A stretch of 64,000 nucleotides of DNA from Pseudarthrobacter sp. AL07 (GCF_029960665.1 NZ_JASBRB010000002.1:62001-126000); one strand, 5' to 3'; counted from the first letter of the stretch, positions 18,367 to 26,581 are shown. The notes: a model not told the origin generated them from the sequence alone. A program made the numbers and translations.

Positions 18367-18384
18367 TTGTGACCCTACTCACAA
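18367..18384. promoter_or_regulatory. Perfect CRP/GlxR-type palindrome in the bkdA-bkdR intergenic region
   Basis: TTGTGACCCTACTCACAA fits the CRP-family consensus TGTGA-N6-TCACA in all ten arm bases, plus one more pair. It lies 95 bp upstream of the bkdA GTG and 66 bp upstream of the bkdR GTG. GlxR/CRP homologues in actinobacteria use this consensus. Carbon-status control of the bkd operon is inferred. Confidence 0.7.
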
Positions 18385-18416
18385 CGCTCAATGGGTACAA
18401 CCACCGCGGCGGATAC

Positions 18417-18473
18417 TGCGCATAATGCCCCGTTTGCAGAGAGGTCACCGTGCTAAAGTTGCGCATTATGCAC
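18417..18473. promoter_or_regulatory. Paired AsnC/Lrp-type operators at bkdR
   Basis: TGCGCATAATGC (18417-18428) and TTGCGCATTATGCAC (18459-18473) share the palindromic core GCAT-A/T-ATGC. Their centres are 43 bp apart, about four helical turns, as expected for a DNA-wrapping Lrp-type multimer. The second site covers codons 4-8 of bkdR, suggesting autoregulation. Confidence 0.65.
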
Positions 18474-18941
18474 GTTTTGGATGGCACAGACACGCGGCTA
18501 CTCTCGGCCTTGGCCCGCGACCCCAGGCGGACAGTGGTGGCGTTGGCCCAGAAGCTGGGGCTGTCCCGGAACACCGTGCAGGCGCGCATGGCCCAGCTGG
18601 AGAAGAAGCACGTCTTCCTGTCCTTTGAACGGCGGATCAACCCCGTGTCACTGGGCTATCCGCTGATGGCGTTCATTTCCGTCCATGTCCAGCAGCAGAA
18701 ACTCGGGCAGCTGGCCCATGACCTCGCCGGCATTCCGGAAATCCTGGAAGGCTACGGCCTCACCGGCTCCGCTGACCTCCTGCTCCGCGTGGTAGCTCTG
18801 GACGCCGAGGATCTCTTCCGGATCAACGGGAAGATCCTGGCCTGCAATGGAGTGGACCGGACGGATACCGCCCTGGCCATGGGCGAACTCATCCCCTTCC
18901 GCATCCAGCCATTGCTTGAGCGGGGATCCGGAGACGCCTAG
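18450..18941 (+). CDS. bkdR: Lrp/AsnC-family regulator of the bkd operon
   Basis: Protein of 163 aa from the GTG at 18450, chosen for its SD (GAGAGG, 18439-18444, 5-nt spacing). An ATG at 18468 lacks an SD. The HTH lies near the N-terminus (TRLLSALARDPRRTVVALAQKLGLSRNTVQARMAQLE). The C-terminal RAM/AsnC_trans_reg domain follows (ISVHVQQQKLGQL ... GSADLLLRVVALDAEDLFRI). It is divergent from bkdABC, as BkdR is in Streptomyces and Pseudomonas. Branched-chain amino or keto acids are the likely effectors (inference). Confidence 0.9.
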   Translation: MLKLRIMHVLDGTDTRLLSALARDPRRTVVALAQKLGLSRNTVQARMAQLEKKHVFLSFERRINPVSLGYPLMAFISVHVQQQKLGQLAHDLAGIPEILEGYGLTGSADLLLRVVALDAEDLFRINGKILACNGVDRTDTALAMGELIPFRIQPLLERGSGDA

Positions 18942-19080
18942 GGCCGGCAGCCCTTATTAATTCGGCGATACCCAGCCCCGGCGGGGCGGGTTATAGGCTG
19001 TTCCAAGGTCAATCCATGGGTGCCGTTCAGCGGGTCCCTACAATAAGGCAGTGCCAGTGCGTTGCCGGAAAGGCTCCATC

Positions 19081-19770
19081 GTGAGCAATCCTCAGGAACC
19101 GTACCAGCCGGTTCAGCCGGCGGCCTGGCCCGCACAACCAGCCGGGCAGCCCGGGAACCCTGGGCAGCACGGCGCGCCACCGCTGCCGGGCAACCCGCCA
19201 CATGGTGCGCCGGGACAGAACGGTGCGCCGGGGCAATACGGTCCCCCGTCGCAGTTTGGCCCGCCTGCACAGTACGGGGCACCTGGCCAGTACTCGCCAG
19301 ATGGACCGTTCGGCCTGCCCGGACAGGAACCCCCGGCGCGAAACCGCCGGAAGCTGTGGACCATCCTCGGCATTATGGGCGGTGTCCTGCTGCTGGCGGT
19401 GGTGGGCGTGCTCATCCTGGTCAACGTTGTCAACGGAGCCACCAACCATGCTCGGGGACTGGCTGACGGCTTCACGAAGCTGGTGATTGCGGGCGACAGT
19501 TCCAAGGCCTACGACGACTATCTTGACCCCGCCCTCCGCGAACAGCTGACCAAGGAAGAATTCATCGCCGGCATCAAGACGCTAGAGATGGATAACACCT
19601 GCAAGCCGGCCTACAACCAGGTGACTGCCAGCACCGAGAACGGCACGAAAGCGGCCGACGTGGCCGGCCTCATCACTTGCGACGGCGACAAGAAGATCGA
19701 CCTCGCCTACCGCTTCGAAGGCACCGACGAGCTGAGAATGATCAACATCAAGCTCAAGCCCCAGTCCTAG
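19081..19770 (+). CDS. Pro/Gly-rich single-pass membrane protein with DUF4878-like extracytoplasmic domain
   Basis: Protein of 229 aa from the GTG at 19081 (SD-like GGAAAGG 7-13 nt upstream). Residues about 1-88 are an intrinsically disordered Pro/Gly/Gln region with QYG-P repeats. One membrane helix follows at about 95-120 (LWTILGIMGGVLLLAVVGVLILVNVV). The remaining ~110 residues form an extracellular domain with two Cys (TCKP, LITCDG). This layout is common in actinobacterial secreted DUF4878/DUF4333-like proteins of unknown function. It is monocistronic, with a terminator immediately downstream. Confidence 0.8.
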   Translation: MSNPQEPYQPVQPAAWPAQPAGQPGNPGQHGAPPLPGNPPHGAPGQNGAPGQYGPPSQFGPPAQYGAPGQYSPDGPFGLPGQEPPARNRRKLWTILGIMGGVLLLAVVGVLILVNVVNGATNHARGLADGFTKLVIAGDSSKAYDDYLDPALREQLTKEEFIAGIKTLEMDNTCKPAYNQVTASTENGTKAADVAGLITCDGDKKIDLAYRFEGTDELRMINIKLKPQS

Positions 19771-19790
19771 CGCCAGCACCAGAGCAGAAA

Positions 19791-19823
19791 AGAGTCCCCG
19801 TGCCTTGACGGCCCGGGGACTCT
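19791..19823. terminator. Bidirectional terminator between convergent genes
   Basis: AGAGTCCCCG (19791-19800) pairs with CGGGGACTCT (19814-19823), and GCC/GGC can pair inside the 13-nt loop. Plus-strand TCTTGTCT follows and AAAA precedes. It sits between the 19770 stop and the actP stop at 19880. Confidence 0.75.
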
Positions 19824-19879
19824 TGTCTGTGGTTCAAGATCCGCTGCGACGATCAGCCAGCAGGATCGTTTTCAGCGTG

Positions 19880-21496
19880 TCAGTGGTCGACGGCTTTCTC
19901 CGCGCCAACACCGGTCAGGGAGCGTACTTCCATCTCCGCCTGCTTGGCGGTGTCCTCGCGCTTCTTGTCCAGCACCGTGCCCAGCCAGCCGAGCAGGAAT
20001 GCCAGCGGGATGGACACAATGCCAGGGTTGCTCAGGGGGAAGAAGGCGAAGTTGGCACCCGGGACCATGGAGGTCTTCAGGCCGGAAACCACAGGCGAGA
20101 AGGCGATCAGGATGATTGCCGAGCCCAGGCCGCCGTACATGCTCCAGACCGCACCCTGGGTGGTGAACCTGCGCCAGAACAACGAGTAGACGATCGTCGG
20201 GAGGTTCGCCGACGCCGCAACGGCGAAGGCGAGCGCCACTAGGAAAGCCACGTTCTGGCCGTTGGCGAAGATGCCACCCAGGATGGCCATCACGCCGATG
20301 ACCACCACGGTGCGCCGCGCCACCTTGACCTCTGTCTCGGCGTCGGCCTTGCCCTTGGAGATAACGCTGGCGTAGATGTCGTGGGCGAAGGACGCTGCGG
20401 CGGTGATGGTCAGCCCGGCCACCACTGCCAGGATGGTGGCGAAGGCCACCGCGGAAATAAAGCCCAGGAGCAGTGGTCCGCCGAGATAGAAGGCCAGCAG
20501 CGGGGCCGCCGAATTGACGCCGCCCGGGGCGGCCTTGATCGTTTCGGCTCCCACCAGCGCTGCAGCGCCGTAACCCAGGACCAGGGTGAACAGGTAGAAA
20601 AGTCCGATCAGCCCGATGGACCAGACAACGGATTTGCGGGCTTCCTTGGCGGTCGGGACCGTGTAGAAGCGCATCAGCACGTGGGGAAGGGCAGCCGTTC
20701 CCAGGACCAGGGCGAGGGCAAGGGACATGAAGTCCAGCTTGGACGTCTCGGTCTTGCCGTACTGCAGGCCGGGGTTGAGAATGTTCGGGTTGCCCGAGGT
20801 TTCCACGGCGCCGCCCAGCAGGTCGGAGAGGTTGAACCCGTAGATGGCCAGCACCCAGAAGGTCATCACGGCAGCACCGGCAATCAGCAGGATCGCCTTG
20901 ATGATCTGGACCCAGGTGGTGCCCTTCATCCCGCCGATCAGTACGTACATGATCATGAGGGCGCCGACGACGATGATCACCAGTGCCTGTCCGCCCCAGT
21001 CGCTGATGCCCAGCAGCAGCGAAATGAGGCTGCCTGCTCCGGCCATCTGCGCGAGCAGGTAGAAGAAGCAGACGGCGAGGGTGGAGATGGCCGCAGCGAT
21101 GCGGACCGGCCGCTGCTTGAGCCGGAAGGAGAGGACATCGGCCATGGTGAACTTTCCGGTGTTGCGGAGCAGCTCAGCGACTAGCAGCAGGGCCACGAGC
21201 CAGGCAACCAGGAAGCCAATGGAATACATAAAGCCGTCGTAGCCGTTGATGGCGATGGCGCCGGTGATGCCCAGAAACGATGCGGCGGACAGGTAATCCC
21301 CGGCAATTGCCGTTCCGTTCTGGGAACCGGTGAACGAGCGGCCGGCCGCGTAGTAGTCCGCAGCGGTTTTGTTGTTCCGGCTGGCGCGCAGCACAATCAC
21401 CATGGTGACGGCAACGAAAAGGCCGAAGATGCCCATGTTCAGCAACGTAGTGTCCTTGAGCGCGGCCACATCCACCGCGGTGGCAATTCCGATCAT
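19880..21496 (-). CDS. actP: Cation:acetate (monocarboxylate) symporter, SSS family
   Basis: Protein of 538 aa with about 13 hydrophobic segments. SSS signatures include YYAAGRSFTGSQNGTAIAGDYLSAASFLGITG at the N-terminus, IGGMKGTTWVQIIKAILL mid-protein and the LMRFYTVPTAKEARKSV loop seen in ActP-type transporters. It would take up acetate or a related short-chain acid with Na+ or H+. Its start overlaps the DUF485 partner's stop by 4 bp. The C-terminus is hydrophilic. Acetate specificity is by family resemblance. Confidence 0.9.
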   Translation of the reverse strand: MIGIATAVDVAALKDTTLLNMGIFGLFVAVTMVIVLRASRNNKTAADYYAAGRSFTGSQNGTAIAGDYLSAASFLGITGAIAINGYDGFMYSIGFLVAWLVALLLVAELLRNTGKFTMADVLSFRLKQRPVRIAAAISTLAVCFFYLLAQMAGAGSLISLLLGISDWGGQALVIIVVGALMIMYVLIGGMKGTTWVQIIKAILLIAGAAVMTFWVLAIYGFNLSDLLGGAVETSGNPNILNPGLQYGKTETSKLDFMSLALALVLGTAALPHVLMRFYTVPTAKEARKSVVWSIGLIGLFYLFTLVLGYGAAALVGAETIKAAPGGVNSAAPLLAFYLGGPLLLGFISAVAFATILAVVAGLTITAAASFAHDIYASVISKGKADAETEVKVARRTVVVIGVMAILGGIFANGQNVAFLVALAFAVAASANLPTIVYSLFWRRFTTQGAVWSMYGGLGSAIILIAFSPVVSGLKTSMVPGANFAFFPLSNPGIVSIPLAFLLGWLGTVLDKKREDTAKQAEMEVRSLTGVGAEKAVDH

Positions 21497-21873
21497 TTGG
21501 TGACTCCACTCACTCGGTTGCCGCCTTTGTCGAACTCATGGCCTTCGATTTCGTTGCGGATCTCCGCCGCGATGGGGTCCAGCCTCCGGTTGGAGTAGCT
21601 GACGTACCAGCCGGTGATGGCGAACGTGGAGATGAACTGCAGCAGGCCCAGGATCAGTCCGACGTTGATGTTGCCCCACACTTTGGTGGACATAAAATCG
21701 ACGGCGTAGTCAGCCAGCAGGACATACGCGAAGTACCACAGCAGGAATGCCACGGCCATGGGGAATACAAAGCTGCGGTGACGTTTGCGCAGTTCCTGGA
21801 ACCGCTCTGTCGACTGGACCTGTTCGAAGTCCACGGACGCCGCTGCGTCCGGAGTGTGGGCATCGTTACCCAT
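21493..21873 (-). CDS. DUF485 two-helix membrane partner of the symporter
   Basis: Protein of 126 aa. FQELRKRHRSFVFPMAVAFLLWYFAYVLLADYA and LILGLLQFISTFAITGWYVSYSNRRLDP form the two membrane helices of DUF485. The family is almost always encoded just before an ActP-type symporter (YjcH-ActP in E. coli). It is the promoter-proximal gene of the pair. A CRP/GlxR-like site lies 66-81 bp upstream of its ATG. It probably aids assembly or regulation of the permease. Confidence 0.9.
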   Translation of the reverse strand: MGNDAHTPDAAASVDFEQVQSTERFQELRKRHRSFVFPMAVAFLLWYFAYVLLADYAVDFMSTKVWGNINVGLILGLLQFISTFAITGWYVSYSNRRLDPIAAEIRNEIEGHEFDKGGNRVSGVTK

Positions 21874-21938
21874 CGTTCCTCCTCATTGAGACTTGCCTGG
21901 TTCACACCGGCCGAGGCCTGCGGGCAGGATTCGGACAA

Positions 21939-21954
21939 TGTGACTGCAATCACT
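21939..21954. promoter_or_regulatory. CRP/GlxR-like site upstream of the DUF485-actP operon
   Basis: TGTGACTGCAATCACT matches TGTGA-N6-TCACA at nine of ten arm bases. It lies between the divergent DUF485-actP and lytS-like genes. A second CRP-type site in the window (18367) is perfect, so cAMP-receptor-type control of carbon use in this region is plausible. Confidence 0.55.
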
Positions 21955-22053
21955 CTGCGCTGCCGCGGGCGGCCATTCCAGAACCATGGCCGGAACGGTC
22001 GCTCAACGGTTACGATGCTGCGACTAACGGCACCCGCCGCTACGCTGGGCACC

Positions 22054-23244
22054 ATGCCAGACTCCCCGCTGCTGACCGCCGCCGCAGTTGCGGTGATTGT
22101 GCTGGCGATCGCCGTCGTCGTCGGCGTTGGCATCAAGCTGCTCCGCTCCTTCCGTGAGTTGGGCACTGACGCTGAGCGCGCCACGTACAACACCCTCCAC
22201 GCTGCATCGAGTGCCGGCCAGCACCTTCGTACCGGCCTCAATCCGGCGGGCGCGGCCAAGGCGAGCCGGCAGCTAAGGAACCTGCTGGGCTGTGATGCGC
22301 TGGCCATCACCGATACGGCCGGGGTGCTTGCCTGGGACGGTGCCGCCGAGGAACTGAAGCCCCGGTTGATGAACCTGGCGGCAGAGGTCCTGATCGGCGG
22401 CCGGACCGCGGTGCTCCAGGCGCGGGACCTGGGTGCGGACCTTGCCTCCGGGAACCTCGCCGCAGTCATCGCCCCGGTCCGTGCCGGGTCACGGGTGGTG
22501 GGCGTCGTGGCGGCGTTTGCCCCGTCGGCCGGCGCAGGCCTGGTCCGTGCCACGAGCGAAGTGGCGGACTGGGTGGCCGTCCAGGTGGAGCTCGCTGAGC
22601 TGGACGCGTCCCGGACGCTGCTGATGGAAGCCGAAGTCCGGGCGCTGCGTGCCCAGATCAGCCCCCATTTCATCTACAACTCGCTGAACGCCATCGCGTC
22701 GTTCATCAACACGGATCCGGAGCGGGCGCGCGAACTCGTGGTGGAGTTCGCCGATTTCACCCGGTACTCGTTCCGGCGCCACGGCGACTTCACCACGCTA
22801 GCGGAGGAACTGCGCTGCATTGACCGGTACCTGCTGCTGGAGCGTGCCCGATTCGGTGAGCGCGTCCAGGTCAGCCTGCGGATCGCACCGGAAGTCCTGA
22901 GCACCGTCATCCCGTTCCTCAGCCTCCAGCCTCTGGTGGAGAACGCCGTCAGGCACGGCCTGGAGGCCAAGGAAGGGGCGGGCCACATCACCATTACCGC
23001 CAACGATTCGGGCGCCTACGCGGAAGTGACCATCGAGGACGACGGCGTGGGGATGGACCCTGCCGAGCTCCAGTCAATGCTGGCCGGGCACCACGACGGC
23101 GACCATGTGGGGCTGCGCAACGTGGACGCCCGGCTCCGGCAGGTGTACGGTGACCAGCACGGCCTGGTGATCGAGACGGCGCCGGGCGAGGGAACGCTGA
23201 TCACCATGCGCGTGCCCAAGTCCCAGCCCGGCCATGACGCCTGA
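22054..23244 (+). CDS. LytS-type sensor histidine kinase
   Basis: Protein of 396 aa from the ATG at 22054; TACGCT 7 nt upstream fits a leaderless promoter, and an in-frame ATG at 22015 is an alternative. One N-terminal helix (about 7-29) is followed by a GAF-like region (about 65-185). The His_kinase domain has ALRAQISPHFIYNSLNAI with phospho-acceptor His205, then LVENAVRHGLE (N box) and IEDDGVGMD (G box). It lacks the multi-helix 5TM-5TMR sensor of classical LytS, so sensing probably uses the GAF-like domain. It pairs with the LytTR regulator 45 bp downstream. Confidence 0.9.
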   Translation: MPDSPLLTAAAVAVIVLAIAVVVGVGIKLLRSFRELGTDAERATYNTLHAASSAGQHLRTGLNPAGAAKASRQLRNLLGCDALAITDTAGVLAWDGAAEELKPRLMNLAAEVLIGGRTAVLQARDLGADLASGNLAAVIAPVRAGSRVVGVVAAFAPSAGAGLVRATSEVADWVAVQVELAELDASRTLLMEAEVRALRAQISPHFIYNSLNAIASFINTDPERARELVVEFADFTRYSFRRHGDFTTLAEELRCIDRYLLLERARFGERVQVSLRIAPEVLSTVIPFLSLQPLVENAVRHGLEAKEGAGHITITANDSGAYAEVTIEDDGVGMDPAELQSMLAGHHDGDHVGLRNVDARLRQVYGDQHGLVIETAPGEGTLITMRVPKSQPGHDA

Positions 23245-23289
23245 ACCAGCCGCCTGCTTCCAACCGCCTGCGGCGGCTAATGTAGGACC

Positions 23290-24012
23290 ATGATTAATGT
23301 CCTCGTCGCCGACGACGAGCTACCCGCCGTGGAGGAACTGGCCTACCTGCTGGGCAAGGACGACCGGATCGGGGTCATCCACCGGGCTACGTCCGGCGCG
23401 GAGGCACTGCGGGCCCTGAACACCGAAAGGATTGATGCCGTCTTCCTGGATATTCACATGCCCGCCGTGTCCGGCCTTGATGTGGCACGCGCCATCACGC
23501 GCAGCAGCAAACCTCCAGCGGTGGTGTTTGTGACCGCGGACGAGGACTGCGCCTTGGAAGCCTTCGAACTGGCCGCCGTGGACTATCTGCTCAAGCCCGT
23601 CCGGGCCGAGCGGCTCTCCCGGTCGGTGGGCCGGATCAGCGAGCTGCTGCGCGACGGCGCCTCCGCCGCCCCCGAGATGATCACCGTTGACCAGGGCGGC
23701 ACCACCAGGATGATCAGGCGCGACGACGTTACGTACGTCCAGGCGCAGGGAGACTACGCCCGGCTGCACACCGCGGATGCCAGCTATCTCATCCGCGTGC
23801 CGCTGGCCGATCTGGAGCAGCAGTGGGCGGAGGCCGGGTTCATCCGGACGCACCGGTCCTACCTGGTGGCGCTGAAGCATGTGCAGTCCATGAAGCTGGC
23901 GGCGGACAAGCCCAGCGTCTCGGTGGCCGGCGCCGGCCTGCCCATCAGCCGCCGCCACCTTCCCATGGTCAGGGAAAAGCTGGAAGCCACCCGCATCCGG
24001 CCGCAGGCATGA
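23290..24012 (+). CDS. LytR/AlgR-type response regulator (REC + LytTR)
   Basis: Protein of 240 aa. The receiver domain spans about 1-118: acidic pocket ADDE at 7-10, phospho-acceptor Asp54 in VFLDIHMP, and conserved Lys in LLKPVRAE. The LytTR DNA-binding domain is at about 135-235 (VTYVQAQGDYARLHT ... FIRTHRSYLV). TAATGT lies 5 nt upstream of the ATG. The ATGA overlap with the next gene places it in an operon with the DUF485-like protein and second symporter, which are likely targets. Confidence 0.93.
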   Translation: MINVLVADDELPAVEELAYLLGKDDRIGVIHRATSGAEALRALNTERIDAVFLDIHMPAVSGLDVARAITRSSKPPAVVFVTADEDCALEAFELAAVDYLLKPVRAERLSRSVGRISELLRDGASAAPEMITVDQGGTTRMIRRDDVTYVQAQGDYARLHTADASYLIRVPLADLEQQWAEAGFIRTHRSYLVALKHVQSMKLAADKPSVSVAGAGLPISRRHLPMVREKLEATRIRPQA

Positions 24013-24356
24013 CCCGGGTCCGCGTCACCGCCCCGCGCTCGGTGCCCCGGCCCGCCGGGGAATCCCGCGAGGCGGCGGAGGAATCAGACGTGGGACAGGT
24101 CTTCGTCCGCTCCCTGATCCGTTCCCAGTTGCGGCTGGCCCTGGTTGTGGCCATCGTATTCCTGCTGATCCTGTCTGCGTTCCCGTTGCTGGCAGCCGTG
24201 CCGGGCTTGGCCGATACCCGGGTTGCGGGTGTCCCGCTCGACTGGATCCTTCTGGGTGCCGGCATCTATCCGGTGATCGGCCTCAGCGCCTGGCTTTTTA
24301 TCCGGGCCGCGGCACGGAATGAGAGCCGCTACCGGGACCTGGCCGGGGACAAGTGA
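24009..24356 (+). CDS. DUF485-like small membrane protein
   Basis: Protein of 115 aa from the ATG at 24009, overlapping the regulator stop by 4 bp. About 45 charged N-terminal residues precede two hydrophobic segments (LALVVAIVFLLILSAFPLLAAVP and WILLGAGIYPVIGLSAWLFIRAAARNE). The topology, the FIRAAARNESRYRDL end and the position just before an SSS symporter match the DUF485/YjcH role. It is more divergent than the copy at 21493. Confidence 0.8.
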   Translation: MTRVRVTAPRSVPRPAGESREAAEESDVGQVFVRSLIRSQLRLALVVAIVFLLILSAFPLLAAVPGLADTRVAGVPLDWILLGAGIYPVIGLSAWLFIRAAARNESRYRDLAGDK

Positions 24357-24363
24357 TGGCCTG

Positions 24364-25830
24364 ATGAATCCGGTAGTGGGCGTGATGGCACTGGTTGTCG
24401 TTTCGCTGGCAACAGCCGCCATCGGGTTCTACGGGCTGCGTATCTCCCGGACCACCGGAGATTTCTACGTGGCCTCCCGGACTGTCAGGCCCTGGTGGAA
24501 CGCCTCGGCCATCGGCGGAGAGTACCTCTCTGCGGCGAGTTTCCTCGGCGTAGCCGGGCTGATCCTGCTGTCCGGTACCGACGCACTGTGGTTTCCCGTG
24601 GGCTACACCGCCGGCTACCTGATGCTGTTGCTCTTTGTGGCCGCACCGCTGCGCCGGTCCGGCGCGTACACAATCCCGGACTTCACCGAGGCCAGGCTGG
24701 ATTCGCGCGCGGTCCGACGTGTGACCAGTGTGGTGGTGGTTGTGGTGGGCTGGCTGTACATTGTGCCGCAGCTCCACGGCGCGGCACTGACCATCCGGAT
24801 CACCACCGGGCTGCCAGCCTGGGTAGGCTCCGTGGCCGTGGTGGTTGTGGTGTGCCTGACCGTTGTGGCCGGCGGCATGCGCTCCATTACGTTTGTGCAG
24901 GCCTTCCAGTTCTGGCTGAAGCTCACCGCCATTGCTGTGCCCGTCCTGTTCATCGTGTTTACGCTCGCCGGTGACGGGGAATCCGCGGTGGCTCCCGCCG
25001 TCGTGAATCCCACCGGGCTGGCCCCGGCCGGGCCGTACCAGAACATCTCGCTGCTGGTGGCGCTGCTGTTCGGCACGCTGGGACTCCCTCACGTCCTGGT
25101 CCGCTTCTACACGAATCCGGACGGACACTCGGCCCGGCGGACCACCCTGATCGTGCTCGGGCTGCTCTCGGTGTTTTACCTGTTTCCCACCGCCTACGGG
25201 CTGGTGGGGCGGATGTTCGCGCCCGAACTCGCCCGGTCAGGGCAGCCGGACGCCGTGGTTCTCCTGCTGCCGGGGCAGCTGATCGGTGGAACCGCCGGCG
25301 ATCTGCTCTCCGCGTTGGTGGTGGCCGGAGCCTTTGCCGCGTTCCTGTCCACCACGTCCGGCCTGGTGGTCTCCTTGGCGGGCGTGATCAGCCAGGACGT
25401 GCTCGGCGGCGGTGTGCGGGGATTCCGGCTCGCCGCGGTCGTCTCCGCTGTGGTCCCGCTGGGAATTGCCCTGATGACTGATTCCATGGCGCTGGCCGGC
25501 AGCGTGGGCCTGGTGTTCGCGTTTACGGCCTCCACCGTCTGCCCGGTGCTCCTGCTGGGCATCTGGTGGCGCGGGCTCACCGATGCGGGCGCCATCGCCG
25601 GCATGGTGACCGGAGGCGTCCTCTGCGGTGGCGCCATGGTGTGGGGAAACATCCTGGGCGCCGCCGGCACGCCGTTCTGGCTGGCCCAGCCGGCGGCGTG
25701 GACCGTTCCGGCCGCCTTCGCCGTGACAGTGCTCGTCTCCCGGGCGACAAAACATCGGATTCCGCGGACCACGGCGCGGGTCATGACCCGGCTGCACACG
25801 CCGGAACGGCCGTTGGCCACCGAACGCTGA
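24364..25830 (+). CDS. Second SSS-family solute symporter (acetate/monocarboxylate type)
   Basis: Protein of 488 aa from the ATG at 24364. It has about 13 membrane segments and ActP-like motifs: FYVASRTVRPWWNASAIGGEYLSAASFLGVAGLI, GGMRSITFVQAFQFWLKL and LPHVLVRFYTNPDGHSARR. It is fourth in the lytS-lytR-DUF485-symporter operon. It is clearly related to ActP at 19880 but divergent, so the two may carry different substrates or work at different concentrations. Control by the upstream two-component system is inferred from operon membership. Confidence 0.9.
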   Translation: MNPVVGVMALVVVSLATAAIGFYGLRISRTTGDFYVASRTVRPWWNASAIGGEYLSAASFLGVAGLILLSGTDALWFPVGYTAGYLMLLLFVAAPLRRSGAYTIPDFTEARLDSRAVRRVTSVVVVVVGWLYIVPQLHGAALTIRITTGLPAWVGSVAVVVVVCLTVVAGGMRSITFVQAFQFWLKLTAIAVPVLFIVFTLAGDGESAVAPAVVNPTGLAPAGPYQNISLLVALLFGTLGLPHVLVRFYTNPDGHSARRTTLIVLGLLSVFYLFPTAYGLVGRMFAPELARSGQPDAVVLLLPGQLIGGTAGDLLSALVVAGAFAAFLSTTSGLVVSLAGVISQDVLGGGVRGFRLAAVVSAVVPLGIALMTDSMALAGSVGLVFAFTASTVCPVLLLGIWWRGLTDAGAIAGMVTGGVLCGGAMVWGNILGAAGTPFWLAQPAAWTVPAAFAVTVLVSRATKHRIPRTTARVMTRLHTPERPLATER

Positions 25831-25885
25831 TCTTACCCGCACAAGCGGTCCCGGGCTTCCCGCCGGGCGGCTGGAGGGAGGACAA

Positions 25886-26581
25886 TTGCGGCATGTCCAC
25901 GCAGGACGGAAACACCCCCATGAGGCGGACGGCGTCCCGCCGTCGGTCCGGGCGCAGCTGCTCGCCACCGAGCATTGGAGCCTGCTTGCATCCCGCAGCA
26001 CTACACAGGCTGAGGTACTGACCCGCATCAGCATGTTCCTGATGTTCACCTCCGCCAGCCTGGTCAGCCTGGCACTGGTGGGTCAGGCCACCAGGTTCTC
26101 GGACATGTTCATGGTTTTGGCCGGAGTGGTGCTCTCCGTAGACGTCGTTATCGGCTGCCTCACGCAGGTCCGGGTTTTTAATGTTGCGTACGAGGACCTG
26201 ATGTATGTGCTCGCGATGAACCGACTGCGGGCGGCCTACGTTGCCCTTGACCCGGGCATGGCCCGGTACTTCATGACCTCCGTGCACGACGACCTGCCAG
26301 GCTCCGTCCAGACGTACGACTTCCTGGGGAGCCGCAACCCACTGAGCCATGTGGCAGGAAGCAGCATGACTTTCATCAGCACAGCGAACTCGGCGCTCAT
26401 CGCGATCCTGGCAGGGCTGCTGACATCCATCTTCGGGACAGGCGCCGCCGGCGCGGCCGCCGTAGGGGCCGTGTTCGGACTGGCTTTTTTCACCGGTTCG
26501 TCGGTCTACGGCTACAGGACGTATATGGCAGTTTGGCGCCAATTCACGCCTGTGTCCCCCACTCCCCGGGAAAGTCATTGA
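25886..26581 (+). CDS. Conserved hypothetical four-helix membrane protein
   Basis: Protein of 231 aa if read from the TTG at 25886, which has a strong SD (GGAGGGAGGAC) ending about 2 nt upstream. Four hydrophobic segments lie at about 49-66, 75-95, 160-178 and 183-205 (ISMFLMFTSASLVSLALVG, MFMVLAGVVLSVDVVIGCL and two near the C-terminus). I do not recognise the family. Oddity: an ATG at 25894 in another frame, better spaced from the SD, begins a natural-looking MSTQDGNTP N-terminus, so a frameshift near 25920-25960 is possible. It is convergent with the DivIVA-domain gene. Confidence 0.7.
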   Translation: MRHVHAGRKHPHEADGVPPSVRAQLLATEHWSLLASRSTTQAEVLTRISMFLMFTSASLVSLALVGQATRFSDMFMVLAGVVLSVDVVIGCLTQVRVFNVAYEDLMYVLAMNRLRAAYVALDPGMARYFMTSVHDDLPGSVQTYDFLGSRNPLSHVAGSSMTFISTANSALIAILAGLLTSIFGTGAAGAAAVGAVFGLAFFTGSSVYGYRTYMAVWRQFTPVSPTPRESH

